DNA from: Shewanella decolorationis S12
GTDB taxonomy: Bacteria; Pseudomonadota; Gammaproteobacteria; Enterobacterales; Shewanellaceae
Length of the DNA: 64,000 nucleotides
Reading direction: 5' to 3'
Assembly (NCBI RefSeq): GCF_000485795.1
Contig: NZ_AXZL01000076.1
Coordinates: 186,001-250,000, forward strand
Below are positions 29,487 to 39,890 of the stretch, in pieces. How positions within the stretch are numbered: the stretch's first letter is position 1; the number at the start of each line of letters is the position of its first letter. A program made the position numbers and the translations under genes. The notes below the pieces were generated by a model. It saw only the letters and a list, made by a program, of their open reading frames with translations. It was not told where the DNA came from and searched no databases.

Positions 29487-30913
29487 TGTTTTGCCATGAT
29501 ATTTTGGATAATGGCCGTGGTTGATATCCCGTCTTCAAACCCTAATACTTGGACTTGGCCACCCGCGGCGATCACCTCTGCACCACCAGCAATATCTTCA
29601 ACCTTATAATCTCCGCCTTTGACGAGGAGATCGGGGAGTAATCTAGCGATAATCCGCTGTGGCGTGTCTTCAGTAAAAGGCACAACCCAATCGACAGCGG
29701 CTAATCCCGCTAACACAGCCATACGTCTATCCACTTGATTGACAGGGCGGCCTTCGCCTTTTAAGCGTTTGACCGAGGCGTCATCATTCACGGCCACAAT
29801 CAATCTATCACCTAAAGCTTTGGCTTGCTTGAGGTAACTGACATGCCCCGCGTGCAGAATATCGAAGCAACCGTTAGTCATCACCACTCGCTCGCCGCGC
29901 AATTTGGCTTGCTCTAAGGCATAGGCAAGTTGATCTTCACTCACCACCCCAAAACCCGATTCACCGTGGTGCAGTGCTAAGGCTTCAATCAGCTCGATAC
30001 GGGATACAGTTGAAGTACCTAATTTACCCACCACAACCCCAGCGGCGGTATTGGCAATAGCGCACGCCTGCGGCAGTTCTGCGCCCGCGGCGAGTGAGGT
30101 CGCGAGAGCTGAAATCACAGTATCGCCAGCGCCTGTCACGTCATACACCTCACGGGCCACCGTAGGGATATGTAACTCTGGGGCATTGGCCGTCACTAAG
30201 GTCATGCCCTTTTCGGAGCGAGTAACTAAGATAGCGTCGAACTGGTGTTTGTTGAGTAAGCCACGGGCCTTTTCGAGCAGATCCGCCTCAGAGGTTACCG
30301 CGCCAACTACGGCTTCAAATTCACTCATATTGGGTGTGATGAGTGAAGCGCCATGGTAACGGCTAAAATCGGAACCCTTTGGATCGACAAGCACTTTCAC
30401 GCCTTTAGCGCGAGCCAGGGCAATAAAATCCTGCGGCTTATCGATAGCTCCCTTCGCATAATCCGACAGCACCACCACATCGACCGAATCGAGTAAGGCT
30501 TCAGACTGTTTAAGCAACCGCGCACTATCCTGCTTATCGAAGGACTCTTCAAAATCGAGGCGAATAAGCTGCTGGTTACGCGACAGTACCCGCAGTTTGG
30601 TAATGGTCGGTTTATCGGCAATATTCAACCACTGTGGCTCAACGCCTAAGGCTTGCACGCCAAGAGTTAACGCCTTAGCGGTATCATCTTCGCCGACTAA
30701 CCCCGCCAATTGCACTTGGCCGCCTAGGGTCGCGATATTTAGCGCCACGTTGGCCGCACCGCCCGGTCTGTCTTCGACTTGGTTAATCTTCACCACGGGC
30801 ACTGGCGCTTCGGGCGAGATACGACCCGTTGGCCCAACCCAGTAGCGATCTAACATCACATCGCCGACAACTAACACTTTGGCTTTTTCAAATGCTGGCA
30901 GAGAAACCTTCAT
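29483..30913 (-). CDS. hldE: Bifunctional heptose kinase/adenylyltransferase HldE
   Basis: 476 residues (E. coli HldE 477). An N-terminal ribokinase-like domain ([61 protein letters not shown]) phosphorylates heptose-7-phosphate. The C-terminal nucleotidyltransferase domain ([33 protein letters not shown]) makes ADP-heptose. It supplies the inner core of LPS. The start is ATG at 30913, giving [14 protein letters not shown]; an in-frame start at 30967 would add 18 residues without precedent. It lies divergent from lpxL. Confidence 0.96.
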   Translation of the reverse strand: MKVSLPAFEKAKVLVVGDVMLDRYWVGPTGRISPEAPVPVVKINQVEDRPGGAANVALNIATLGGQVQLAGLVGEDDTAKALTLGVQALGVEPQWLNIADKPTITKLRVLSRNQQLIRLDFEESFDKQDSARLLKQSEALLDSVDVVVLSDYAKGAIDKPQDFIALARAKGVKVLVDPKGSDFSRYHGASLITPNMSEFEAVVGAVTSEADLLEKARGLLNKHQFDAILVTRSEKGMTLVTANAPELHIPTVAREVYDVTGAGDTVISALATSLAAGAELPQACAIANTAAGVVVGKLGTSTVSRIELIEALALHHGESGFGVVSEDQLAYALEQAKLRGERVVMTNGCFDILHAGHVSYLKQAKALGDRLIVAVNDDASVKRLKGEGRPVNQVDRRMAVLAGLAAVDWVVPFTEDTPQRIIARLLPDLLVKGGDYKVEDIAGGAEVIAAGGQVQVLGFEDGISTTAIIQNIMAKQ

Positions 30914-31003
30914 AGCGCTCTTATCTATTGCAGAAATTAAACCGTGATTGTACCTAATTTTCAGCAAAATATGAGTTAGAATAAGCAGTAATTTTCAAAA
31001 GTA

Positions 31004-31942
31004 GTGAGTATTTTTGTGGTCGAGAAAGCTGAGTTTTCATCCTCCTTATATCATCCGAAACACTGGCCCATGTGGTTTGGGGTGTTAGTGATGCGGATTA
31101 CCCAAGTGTTGCCGCTCTCGTGGCAGATGAAGTTAGGCAAAGGATTAGGCCGATTAGTTAAGACTATTGTAGGCAGTCGTACCCATACCGCGCGCCGCAA
31201 TTTAACTCTCTGTTTCCCCGATATGCCCGAATCGGAGCGCGAAGCCCTGCTGACCCGTAACTTTGAAGAAACAGGTAAAGCGATTTTCGATACCATCAAT
31301 GCCTGGTGGTGGTCCGATGAAAAAATCCAACAGCATATGCAGATCACAGGCAAAGAATACGTGCAAGACACCTTGAATGCTGGCCATGGGGTGATTCTGT
31401 TTGCCGTGCACTGCTTACCACTAGAAATGGGCGCGCGTATTTTTGGTCAATTTCAACCCGGTGTTGGGGTGTACCGTCCACACAACAATCCGGTGATGGA
31501 ATACCTACAGGTAAAAGGCCGCTTACGCTCAAACAAAGCCTTAGTGCCAAAACGCGATCTACGCCAGATGGTGCGTTGTTTACGTAATCCCGATGTGATT
31601 TGGTATACCGCCGATCAGGATTTTGGGCGTTCAAGTGCAGTGTTTATTCCCTTTTATGCCGTGCCCGATGCCGCGACCATTACCGGTGCCACCACACTGG
31701 CAAAACTCGGTAAGGCCAAAGTGCTGCCCTTCTTTGTGGAGCGTACCGAAGGCGATAAGGGTTACCATATTGAGATTATGCCGCCGCTGGATAACTTCCC
31801 CGGTGAAGATGAGCTAGCCGATGCCATTCGCGGTAACAAAATTATCGAAGGGATTATCGATAGAAATCGCGCCCAATATATGTGGCTTCACCGCCGCTTT
31901 AAGACTCGCCCAGATCCAACGGACAAGTCCTTATATAAGTAA
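31004..31942 (+). CDS. lpxL: Lipid A biosynthesis acyltransferase, LpxL type
   Basis: 312 residues, lysophospholipid acyltransferase (LpxL/LpxM) family. A hydrophobic stretch (HWPMWFGVLVMRITQVLPLSW) anchors it to the inner membrane. The HX4E motif is HCLPLE in VILFAVHCLPLEMGARIF, with VGVYRPHNNPVMEYL, WYTADQDFGRSSAVFIPFY and AQYMWLHRRFKTRP. It would add a secondary acyl chain to Kdo2-lipid IVA. Family membership is certain; the exact position and chain length (LpxL, LpxM or LpxP) are not. It starts with GTG at 31004, 90 bases from hldE, whose product also acts in LPS assembly. Confidence 0.88.
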   Translation: MSIFVVEKAEFSSSLYHPKHWPMWFGVLVMRITQVLPLSWQMKLGKGLGRLVKTIVGSRTHTARRNLTLCFPDMPESEREALLTRNFEETGKAIFDTINAWWWSDEKIQQHMQITGKEYVQDTLNAGHGVILFAVHCLPLEMGARIFGQFQPGVGVYRPHNNPVMEYLQVKGRLRSNKALVPKRDLRQMVRCLRNPDVIWYTADQDFGRSSAVFIPFYAVPDAATITGATTLAKLGKAKVLPFFVERTEGDKGYHIEIMPPLDNFPGEDELADAIRGNKIIEGIIDRNRAQYMWLHRRFKTRPDPTDKSLYK

Positions 31943-31987
31943 GCTTTCGCTCAGAGTGTTCGAGATAAGTGCTTAAAAGCAGATAAA

Positions 31988-32015
31988 AAAATGCCAAGCA
32001 ATCGCTTGGCATTTT
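31988..32015. terminator. Bidirectional terminator lpxL / nhaP2
   Basis: AAAATGCCAAGC and GCTTGGCATTTT with a four-base loop, followed by GTTT, between two convergent genes. Confidence 0.85.
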
Positions 32016-32095
32016 GTTTATATCTGTTGTTTTGTTGAGCATCTTTAGATACTTGGGTAAAAGAAGAAAATTAGCTCGTTAAGTCCCAAAACAGG

Positions 32096-33820
32096 TTATG
32101 CTTCTGCGGGTAAGCGAATACCCACATTGGTCACTTTGCCTTCATAGAGCCCTGCAACTACCCAATGCAATGACTGCCACAGGAACTGATCCCCAAGTAC
32201 CGGATGTGAGCCTAATTCAACCGCCACTAAATCTGCGACCGTCATATCGCCGGTTACTTCGTCTAATTCCAGACCATAAATCGGTGCCAAATCCAGCAGC
32301 TTGACCTTGGTATCAATAAAGAAGTCACCAAAGAAACGTGGTACATCTTTAGTTTCAGGCGCCTGACTAAAGAGGTTACTCAAGGCCTCTAGACTCTTCT
32401 CTTGCCCAAGCACGCACAAAATATCCCCCGCTTCAAGGCAGGTACTGCCCGATGGGTGCAGCAGTGTATTATGGCGAAATACCGCCGCAATCCGCGTACC
32501 ATCCGGCATAGAGAGGCGTTTAAGCGGCTCGCCGATGCACCATTTGTTTTCACTCAGATGGTACACAAACACTTCCCACTCGCTGCTCGGGTATATTTCG
32601 ACCCCTGAACGTGAAATCGGCAACGGCTTAGGCGGTAACTCCACCTTAGCTAAACGTGCCGCCGTGGTGAGTGACGCCCCCTGCACAAGCAGCGACACTA
32701 ACACCACGAAGAATGCCAAGTTAAAGTACAACTGCGCCCCAGGTAATCCCGCCATCATAGGGAATACCGCTAAAATAATCGGCACGGCGCCACGCAATCC
32801 GACCCAAGAAATAAACCAACGGTCACGGCTGCTAAAGCTCTTAAAGGGCAGCAAACTGAGCCATACGGCTAACGGTCTGGCAAACAGGATCATCCCAAAG
32901 GCTAACGCTAAGCCCGGTAGCCAAATATCTAATAGATCCGAGGGAGTTAAAAGTAATCCCAAGACGAGGAACATGCCGATTTGACTCACCCAAGTCATGC
33001 CATCCAACACGTTTAAGATTGAATGGCGACCACGGGTAGGCTTGTTGCCGAGGAATAGACCGACTAGATAAATCGACAGAATGCCGCTGCCGCCAAGTTT
33101 GTTCGACGCGGCATAAATCATCAGGCCGCCACTGAGCACTAAAATCGAATATAGACCTTCAGCGAGTTGACTTAAGTTCACCAATTTCCACAGCAGCCAA
33201 CCACCACCCAAGCCTAATAAAATCCCCAAACCAAACTGCTTGATAAAGCTAATCAGCATAAAACTTGCGGATAACTCAGCGTCAACATTGCCTAGAATGG
33301 CAATTAGAGTTACGGTTAAAAACACCGCCATGGGGTCGTTACTGCCCGATTCGATTTCCAGCGTCGCGCCAACACGCTCGTTAAGACTGCGCCCTTTTAA
33401 TAGAGAAAATACCGCAGCCGCATCGGTGGAACCGACAATTGCCCCCACCAGCAAGCCTTGTAGCCAGTGTAAGTCAAATAACCATGCGGCCATCACACCT
33501 GTGATACTGGTAGTGATAGCCACCCCAAAGGTCGCCAGCGACAATGCCGGCCACAGTGCCACCCTAAAGCTCGCGACACGCGTGCGCATACCGCCATCGA
33601 GCAAGATAATGGCTAAGGCTAAGTTACTGACAAGATAAGCGGTTGAGTAGTCGTCAAACAAAATGCCGCCGGGACCATCTTCCCCAGCTAAAATCCCTAC
33701 TGCGAGGAAAATTAATAAGATAGGGATACCCAAGCGCGAAGACACGGGACTTAACAAAACACTCACAGCGGCAAGCAAGGCACCGATCAGAAAAAAACTA
33801 TTGATGGAATCTGCATCCAC
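32096..33820 (-). CDS. nhaP2: K+/H+ antiporter NhaP2 (CvrA)
   Basis: 574 residues (E. coli CvrA 578). About twelve membrane helices of the CPA1 exchanger type: [41 protein letters not shown], and [21 protein letters not shown], which holds the family's conserved Asp. The soluble C-terminus has an RCK/TrkA-C domain ([44 protein letters not shown]) and a CorC/HlyC-like final domain ([23 protein letters not shown]). It exchanges cytoplasmic K+ for H+. It is transcribed alone and leftward. Confidence 0.94.
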   Translation of the reverse strand: MDADSINSFFLIGALLAAVSVLLSPVSSRLGIPILLIFLAVGILAGEDGPGGILFDDYSTAYLVSNLALAIILLDGGMRTRVASFRVALWPALSLATFGVAITTSITGVMAAWLFDLHWLQGLLVGAIVGSTDAAAVFSLLKGRSLNERVGATLEIESGSNDPMAVFLTVTLIAILGNVDAELSASFMLISFIKQFGLGILLGLGGGWLLWKLVNLSQLAEGLYSILVLSGGLMIYAASNKLGGSGILSIYLVGLFLGNKPTRGRHSILNVLDGMTWVSQIGMFLVLGLLLTPSDLLDIWLPGLALAFGMILFARPLAVWLSLLPFKSFSSRDRWFISWVGLRGAVPIILAVFPMMAGLPGAQLYFNLAFFVVLVSLLVQGASLTTAARLAKVELPPKPLPISRSGVEIYPSSEWEVFVYHLSENKWCIGEPLKRLSMPDGTRIAAVFRHNTLLHPSGSTCLEAGDILCVLGQEKSLEALSNLFSQAPETKDVPRFFGDFFIDTKVKLLDLAPIYGLELDEVTGDMTVADLVAVELGSHPVLGDQFLWQSLHWVVAGLYEGKVTNVGIRLPAEA

Positions 33821-34438
33821 ACATGCCTCCTTAAATACAAGAGTGTTTAGTTAAACGATAAAGAAATCACCTAGATTAAAAATGACTCAATTGAAAATTT
33901 TGGAGTCTCTATACTAGCATAAAAAATGCAATTTTATGGAGTTTTAAATATTAAATTTCAAACATCTACATTGAAATCATCTCTCCTAGGCCTTTTCAGC
34001 TAAATTCAATAGAAAAACCAGTACAACAAAAAAATCATCTCTGGCCCCTATCCAACCCTATAAGTTATAAAAAAAACTTATTTATCAATAAACTTTAAAT
34101 TATCACTCCATACAAACTGACTATTTAATGCATAAATATTGGAGGTAACCATATAGAAATCTATCTTACCGACAAAAATCCACTCCACTACTACAAAATT
34201 CATAATAAATTGAAAGCATAGATAAAATTACCTTTTCCATTGTGTTATCGACATACAAGCCTCTAAAGCTGTCATAAAGACAATCACTGTCATATCAACA
34301 ATCAATATTCAGTATCAAAAAGACAATCAAGCATAGAGTAAAACTAACATTTCTCTTTATTTTCAAAACAAAAGATTTGGCAAATATTACGCAATAGCAG
34401 GTGAAACGTATCAAAGTGACGTTGCATCAAGGAGACTT

Positions 34439-34572
34439 ATGAGAAATACAAATTTGCCGCTATCGCACTGCTAATTGTGCTGATTGCTTCATTTACTGTA
34501 CAACTGTGCATCGACAGTGAGATTTATCGTTTACGCAAAAGCCTTTTAGGGCAAGCGCATCGACAAGTTTAA
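34439..34572 (+). pseudogene. Broken small membrane peptide frame
   Basis: AAGGAG precedes ATG at 34439, but that frame stops after ten codons. Shifting by one base from 34444 gives 43 sense codons, starting KYKFAAIALLIVLIASFTVQL and ending GQAHRQV. The likely product was a membrane-anchored peptide starting MR(K)KYKF. One base missing near 34442-34444 would explain it. It could also be a sequencing error, or the peptide could be part of a longer lost gene. Confidence 0.5.
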
Positions 34573-34759
34573 GCGTAAACGAAACACAGCTTCGTCCGCC
34601 GGGAGGCACCAGTTTAGCTCAAGCAACTGACACCTTTCAGCGTGACTATATCCAGCAAGTGCTCGCAGCGCATCATGGTAATTGGGCCGCTTCGGCCAGA
34701 CCTTAGAACTCGCCCCAGGTAATCTGCATCGCCTTGCAAAACGCTTAAGGCTAAAATAA
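34566..34759 (+). pseudogene. Remnant of a NorR-type regulator, C-terminal Fis-like HTH
   Basis: A reading frame gives TSLAQATDTFQRDYIQQVLAAHHGNWAASAR. After a one-base loss at about 34699, the next frame gives TLELAPGNLHRLAKRLRLK and a stop. Together these match the C-terminal DNA-binding region of NorR (E. coli ends in NLHRLAKRLGLK), a sigma-54-dependent nitric-oxide regulator. The GAF and AAA+ domains are absent. This is a decayed tail of a lost norR. Confidence 0.72.
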
Positions 34760-34863
34760 GTGATAAATACGCCGTACGGATCATATTTCAGTTGAAATAA
34801 TGGCCAAAATAAGGAAGGATGCGAGCTTCGCGCGCCAGTGCACTTTGCCCGACAATTTGCCGC

Positions 34864-34897
34864 CCTGTTTTAGGGAGAAAAAGCCGCGTAAAACAGG
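34864..34897 (+). repeat. Inverted repeat upstream of the L,D-transpeptidase gene
   Basis: CCTGTTTTA and TAAAACAGG, nine base pairs with a 16-base loop, followed by TTATTTTATT. It may be a terminator for the lost upstream gene or a leader hairpin of the L,D-transpeptidase gene. Confidence 0.5.
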
Positions 34898-34930
34898 TTA
34901 TTTTATTAACAGGAATCGTAGTATCCGCTT

Positions 34931-35845
34931 ATGAGTATGCTTCGCACCACAGCTTTATTATTGACTCTGGTTTTTCCGAGTCTTTCCGCTTTAGCAACGG
35001 AATACCCTTTACCGTCTTCAAAGAGTCGGTTAGTTGGCGAGAACCTGTATTACACAGTGCCAGAGGGTAAACACACCCTCGAAGATATTGCCGCTAAATT
35101 CCAACTCGGTCTAAGCAACTTGCTGGAAGCAAACCCTGGCGTGGATCCTTTCCTACCAACACCAGGCAGCAAGCTATTAATTCCTCAACAGCTCATTCTG
35201 CCAAATGCGCCGCGTGAAGGCATAGTGATCAACGTTGCTGAAATGCGCCTGTATTACTATCCAAAAGGTAAGAACACCGTTGAAGTGCTGCCCATCGGTA
35301 TTGGTCAGATTGGTAAAGATACCCCTGAAAACTGGGTCACCAGTGTTCAACGTAAACGCGCTAACCCAACTTGGACACCAACCCCACGTATTCGTAAAGA
35401 ATATGCGGCAAGGGGCGAAATTCTGCCTGCGGTATGGCCAGCTGGTCCCGATAACCCAATGGGACTGTACGCGCTTTACATTGGTAACTTGTATGCCATC
35501 CATGGTACCAACGCCAGCTTCGGTATTGGTTTACGTGTCAGCCAAGGCTGCGTACGTTTACGCCACGATGACATTGAACACTTATTCAAAACGGTTCCAG
35601 TGGGTACCCGAGTACAATTTGTGAACCAACCAATTAAAGCGACCGAAGAGCCAGATGGTAAGCGCTACTTAGCCGTACACCAGCCACTGTCACGCACCAT
35701 TGCAGAGTTTGAATCCAACGAACCTGTTTCTCTGAGTTTACCGAAAGATATCGCCAAGTTTATTGCTAAGGCCGATACCGATTCAGCAGTGATTAAAAAG
35801 CTGCTCGATGAGCGTACAGGCGTGCCAACGATTATTAATCAATAA
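34931..35845 (+). CDS. L,D-transpeptidase, YbiS/ErfK family, with LysM-like domain
   Basis: 304 residues with a signal peptide ([13 protein letters not shown]). A LysM-like region at 40-85 ([31 protein letters not shown]) precedes the YkuD domain: [52 protein letters not shown]. Catalytic residues are H191 and C207 (in SQGCVR). It cross-links peptidoglycan or attaches a lipoprotein to it in the periplasm, and the substrate class is not resolved here. The start is ATG at 34931. It is followed by a strong terminator. Confidence 0.92.
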   Translation: MSMLRTTALLLTLVFPSLSALATEYPLPSSKSRLVGENLYYTVPEGKHTLEDIAAKFQLGLSNLLEANPGVDPFLPTPGSKLLIPQQLILPNAPREGIVINVAEMRLYYYPKGKNTVEVLPIGIGQIGKDTPENWVTSVQRKRANPTWTPTPRIRKEYAARGEILPAVWPAGPDNPMGLYALYIGNLYAIHGTNASFGIGLRVSQGCVRLRHDDIEHLFKTVPVGTRVQFVNQPIKATEEPDGKRYLAVHQPLSRTIAEFESNEPVSLSLPKDIAKFIAKADTDSAVIKKLLDERTGVPTIINQ

Positions 35846-35891
35846 TCGGCAACCAGTAATAGATTGCAGCGGTTGATGCCGCTGCGCCCAT

Positions 35892-35919
35892 AAAAATACC
35901 CGCCTAGGCGGGTATTTTT
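35892..35919 (+). terminator. Terminator of the L,D-transpeptidase gene
   Basis: A 13-bp stem (AAAAATACCCGCC and GGCGGGTATTTTT) with a two-base loop; a convergent gene lies beyond, so it can work both ways. Confidence 0.9.
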
Positions 35920-35946
35920 GTTTCAATCAAAATAAAACCTATCGGC

Positions 35947-36774
35947 TCAATCACATAATGGTGCGCAAAGGGCCAAGAAATGGGTCATTGCCGCGCTATT
36001 TGCCAAGATGCGTTGGTCGAAGTTTTGCAGTGCAGGGGTTTCGGTACAGGCACCGACACGCGCTCCGCTACGCACTAAACACGCCTCAAATGAGGTATCG
36101 AAGTGATTGAAAATCAAGCCATCTTTAACAGGGCAACCATCAATCTCACCATCGGCGGCGATAGGGAAATAGCCCCCTAAGGTATCGCGTAAATCGAGAC
36201 TAAAACGTCCCGGCACTTGGCTTGGCTCGAAGGAATACACATAAGCCTCGCGGCTCAATACGTCCTCATGGCAGGTTAAAATACCGTCACGGCTCGCCGC
36301 GATGAGTAACTGCGCATGATCCAACAGCAGCTTACCTTCCACCGAAGTGCTCTCGTTGGCCTTAGGTTTACCGTTTTCAAACACGAAGCCACGGTTAGGG
36401 TTTTCACCAAACTTGTTAAATCTGTGGCCACGCTTAAAGCCGGTTGGGTTCACCAGAGGCAGAATGCTCAAATTCACCCGTTCGAATAAATCGACCGATG
36501 CCTCACTTAAAAAGTGCAGTAAGCCCCAAGGACCCGCCGATTCTTCACCGTGAAACCCTGCGCTGATCAATAACGAAGGTAAGCCAGATTTGGCGGCGGG
36601 AGATTGATACAGACTGACGCTGTACTTGCCGACTTCACCGAGTTTTTTCTCAACCATCCCCAAACGGGACATTTCCTGCTCAAGCTGTAGATAAAAATTA
36701 TCGATATCAGTGCTTTCACAGTTAAAAATATCGCTTTTCCACTGAAAGGATTCGAACGGAGATCTGCTTACCAT
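35947..36774 (-). CDS. M14-family zinc peptidase-like protein
   Basis: 275 residues, no signal peptide. Zinc-ligand candidates follow the M14/AspA layout: ISAGFHGEESAGP (H and E), and DGILTCHEDVLS (H). Also present are NPTGFKRGHRFNKFGENPNRGF, typical of the substrate Arg/Asn pocket of M14 carboxypeptidases, and GACTETPAL near the end, which holds a candidate catalytic glutamate. It would cut a C-terminal residue or an amide in a small substrate. I cannot assign the substrate. It is transcribed alone, leftward. Confidence 0.75.
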   Translation of the reverse strand: MVSRSPFESFQWKSDIFNCESTDIDNFYLQLEQEMSRLGMVEKKLGEVGKYSVSLYQSPAAKSGLPSLLISAGFHGEESAGPWGLLHFLSEASVDLFERVNLSILPLVNPTGFKRGHRFNKFGENPNRGFVFENGKPKANESTSVEGKLLLDHAQLLIAASRDGILTCHEDVLSREAYVYSFEPSQVPGRFSLDLRDTLGGYFPIAADGEIDGCPVKDGLIFNHFDTSFEACLVRSGARVGACTETPALQNFDQRILANSAAMTHFLALCAPLCD

Positions 36775-36936
36775 ATCTTGTACTTATGCCAGAAAAAGAA
36801 CTGTGCCATCATAGCAGTTCTTTTCAAAAACTGAATGCTATTCAACTGATTTAGATGAAATCCGACGAGTGGGTTAAGCTGCTCATACAAGCACACAGAT
36901 GAAAGCCTTCAGAGGGTAATTTAGATAGGATGCTAA

Positions 36937-38352
36937 ATGAGACCATACCTTAGCGGTTATTTCGGCCTAGTTATCGCGTTGCTTAGCCCTTCGCTTAAGG
37001 CGCAGTGCCAGATAACGGGCGCCGAGCGCCTGTATCAACTCGAGTCGCAAATTGAGACTTACACTTTAGCCAATGGCCTCACAGTGCACCTCTTGTCGCA
37101 AGCGGATAAGCATACCTTGACCATTGCCAGCCAATTTAATGTCGGCGCGCGCAATGAGGCCAAGGGCCAAACTGGCTATGCGCACTTATTCGAGCACATG
37201 CTCTTCAAGGGCAGCGAACAAGCGCCTGGTGACAGCTATGCCCAGCAGTTAAGTGCCCTTGGGGCGCGTTTTAACGCCAGCACCCACTTCGATTACACCA
37301 ATTATTATGTCACTCTACCCAGCCAAGCCCTCGGCTTAGGACTGTTCCTCGAGGCCGATCGTTTTATTCGCCCCGATTTAAACGAGACTACAGTAAAGAA
37401 TCAGCAGGAAACCGTGCTCCAAGAAATGGCGCAAACCATAGATAACCAGCCCTATGTGCGCAGTGCGATGGAGTTTCTGCTAGACCAGGTGAAGGATACG
37501 CCCTACGGCCATGGTATTATTGGCAGCCGTGAGGATATTTCTCAGGCGAGTCCCGAGCGTTTAACCGCTTTTCACCGAGCCCATTATCGTCCCGATGCGA
37601 TGCAGTTATCCTTAGTCGGCAAGCTTCCCTCCGATGTCAAGTCGCTTATAGCACAACACTTTAAGGCTTGGTCTACACCTAATCAGCCCATAGCCGAATT
37701 TGAGGAGCTGAAAATCACGCCTAAACCAGTACATGCGGAGCTTATCGATAAGCGTGGTCCTTGGCCCGGCTTACTGCTCGCCTGGCATACTGTAGGTAAA
37801 AATCATCCCGACGCCGCCGCTATTCGCCTGCTCGAAGGCTATTTATTCCAAAATACCCGCAGCGCCATAGCGCAAATCAGCCAGCACGACCCGGCGCAAA
37901 TGTTGAGTTATTCACTGCCCTTTGAGCTGGAAAATCATGGCATAACCAATCTGGTCTTAGTGCCTAGGGCCAAAACCTCACTCGATGACTTAACGGAAAA
38001 GGTTTTAGGCGTGGTTACCAAAGTGCAGCAGACACCATTGAGCGACGCGGAACTGTGCCAACTCAAACAAACGTGGCTGAACAATCAGTTAGCGCAGCTC
38101 GATAACACTCAATCAATCGCCACCCTGCTATCCGCCACGGCGAAACAAGACCAAACGCATCCCTTAACGGCCCAATGGCAACGGATTAACTCAGTGACGA
38201 CAGAAGATCTTCAACGGGTTGCCACGCTCTACTTTACCAACAATATGGTCAGGGTCGACCTCTTGCCGCCTTGGTATATCCGCGTAGGAAAGACATTGCT
38301 GGAGTGGCTGCCATCGGGTGTGAGTGATAGCCTGGAGGACGCGGTACTATGA
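36937..38352 (+). CDS. M16 family zinc peptidase (catalytic half)
   Basis: 471 residues with an N-terminal signal peptide (YFGLVIALLSPSLKAQC). The inverted zinc motif HLFEH is at 83-87 (GYAHLFEHMLFKGSE). The third ligand is E163 in VLQEMAQTIDNQPY, 76 residues after H87, the family spacing. It lies in the periplasm. A second M16 gene overlaps its end by four bases (ATGA), so the two are likely coupled and form the two halves of one peptidase, like M16 pairs in other gammaproteobacteria. Confidence 0.9.
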   Translation: MRPYLSGYFGLVIALLSPSLKAQCQITGAERLYQLESQIETYTLANGLTVHLLSQADKHTLTIASQFNVGARNEAKGQTGYAHLFEHMLFKGSEQAPGDSYAQQLSALGARFNASTHFDYTNYYVTLPSQALGLGLFLEADRFIRPDLNETTVKNQQETVLQEMAQTIDNQPYVRSAMEFLLDQVKDTPYGHGIIGSREDISQASPERLTAFHRAHYRPDAMQLSLVGKLPSDVKSLIAQHFKAWSTPNQPIAEFEELKITPKPVHAELIDKRGPWPGLLLAWHTVGKNHPDAAAIRLLEGYLFQNTRSAIAQISQHDPAQMLSYSLPFELENHGITNLVLVPRAKTSLDDLTEKVLGVVTKVQQTPLSDAELCQLKQTWLNNQLAQLDNTQSIATLLSATAKQDQTHPLTAQWQRINSVTTEDLQRVATLYFTNNMVRVDLLPPWYIRVGKTLLEWLPSGVSDSLEDAVL

Positions 38353-39887
38353 TAAAAACAAATCCATTCAGTAGATTGGCGATAGCGCCAAAGCTCCTTA
38401 AAGGCCTAAAAGCCATGAGTCTTGGCCTTGTCGGTATCACGCTAATGGCCTGCCAACAGACCCAGCTTAACTTTACCGCCACCCACGCGCCCAATTTGGC
38501 AAGCTTCGATACCCCAACTCAGCTACCGGAGGTGGGGCAGATCCACCTACCCACAGAATCGGCTTTTATCGATGTGGTGCCCGATGGCCTAACACTCCCC
38601 TATCAGCTCCACAGAGCACACAGCAGCCAAGGGTTGAGTAATAGGGTGAGCCTAGTGGCCATCAGTCCCAGCATGCCCTTCGAAAATCCGGATATTTTAC
38701 AATTCGCCTTGCAGGAAAAAGCTCGTAGTCTGGCGCTCAACCAACCCGATGCCTGCCTTGAAACCTTCGAGACTCGCGTTACCCTGCACAGTATCAATCT
38801 GAGCCTAGCCTGCCCCATGCCAGTTAATCATATCTACCGCCTATTGATACAGTTTTGGCAAGCCGATGCGTTTAGCGAACATGCCGTGGCTGCGGTCGAT
38901 ATCGACAATATCCGCCGCCAATTAAAACTCAATAAGCACTTAAATGCCTTTAGTGGCACTGAAATTGATAAAGTCTGGCGCGATAAACTCCTCGGGGTGG
39001 CACATCCCTATAATCAGAGCATCAATAATCAGGCACTGTACGACTCACTCACCTTAAGTGAACTGTCGCAATTGCAGCAGCGCACGTTTGCCCAAGCAAA
39101 GTGGCACCTGTTTTTAGAAGGCACAGAGACCGAAGAAGCCGAGTTTGATCTCAAGCAAAGCCTCGCCCTGTGGCCAAGTAACACCGACTTAAGCTTGGCC
39201 ACGACATCAACTAAACCAAAGCCGCTTAATCGAGCGACTTCGTCGATAAAGCAGTCCCACACTATCTATCTGATTGATGCGCCGGGCAGCGTACAGACTC
39301 AGGTACGAATCGGTTATGCCCTCGACGATAAACACTTGTCTGCTCAGGATATACCGCTCGCTTGCCGCAGTTTAGCCGCCATCTTGGGGCGCAGCTTTTC
39401 GGGCCGGCTCTATTACGACTTGCGTGAACAGCGCGGCTTAACCTATGGCATTTACGGCCAATGTGCTAATGCGCCGCTCGCCACCAGCATTAAGTTTTAT
39501 GGCAGTACGGCGATAGAGCACACGGGCGCCTTTGTGGTGGGGATCTTAGATCATCTAAAGCTGCTGGCCTCTTCGCCCGCGAGCGAAGGGGAAATCGCCG
39601 CCCTTAAAACCTATCTGATTGGCGAAGCGCTGTTAACCCAAGACAATCCCAGCCAGCGCGAAACTCAGTTTATTCATCAACTCGTGTTGGGATTAGATCC
39701 CCAGTCGAATCAAGCGATGAACACTAAGCTGCAGGATCTCACGCCCGCTCAGTTACAGCAATTAACCCAGCAAGCCTTTAGCGGTGAACCTCTGGTGATT
39801 TTACGGGGGGATGTCGATAGGATAACGGCCGATCTCACCCACAAGCTGCCGGGCTGGCAGCTAGAGGTGGTCAAAGTAAACGATTAA
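38349..39887 (+). CDS. M16 family protein, non-catalytic half, probable lipoprotein
   Basis: 512 residues. The lipobox LMAC ends the hydrophobic stretch MSLGLVGITLMAC (C35 from the first ATG), so it is a probable lipoprotein despite the long basic leader. It has the M16 C-terminal signatures (LIDAPGSVQTQVRIGYALDD, GRSFSGRLYYDLREQRGLTYGIYG) but no HxxEH. It pairs with the preceding catalytic half. GGAGG is ten bases before the ATG at 38349, though an ATG at 38415 would give a more usual lipoprotein signal. Confidence 0.85.
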   Translation: MIKTNPFSRLAIAPKLLKGLKAMSLGLVGITLMACQQTQLNFTATHAPNLASFDTPTQLPEVGQIHLPTESAFIDVVPDGLTLPYQLHRAHSSQGLSNRVSLVAISPSMPFENPDILQFALQEKARSLALNQPDACLETFETRVTLHSINLSLACPMPVNHIYRLLIQFWQADAFSEHAVAAVDIDNIRRQLKLNKHLNAFSGTEIDKVWRDKLLGVAHPYNQSINNQALYDSLTLSELSQLQQRTFAQAKWHLFLEGTETEEAEFDLKQSLALWPSNTDLSLATTSTKPKPLNRATSSIKQSHTIYLIDAPGSVQTQVRIGYALDDKHLSAQDIPLACRSLAAILGRSFSGRLYYDLREQRGLTYGIYGQCANAPLATSIKFYGSTAIEHTGAFVVGILDHLKLLASSPASEGEIAALKTYLIGEALLTQDNPSQRETQFIHQLVLGLDPQSNQAMNTKLQDLTPAQLQQLTQQAFSGEPLVILRGDVDRITADLTHKLPGWQLEVVKVND

Positions 39888-39890
39888 TTT

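Larger units (their letters stand above)
33821..34930. other. Long AT-rich intergenic region with gene remnants
   Basis: About 1.1 kb without an intact gene. The left 600 bases are very AT-rich with no coding character. The right half holds two decayed reading frames, described separately, and an inverted repeat. Confidence 0.75.

Noticed and set aside
33841-34430. Possible small genes or an RNA in the AT-rich spacer
   Set aside because: No frame with coding character, no strong hairpin with T-run, and no recognisable promoter pair.
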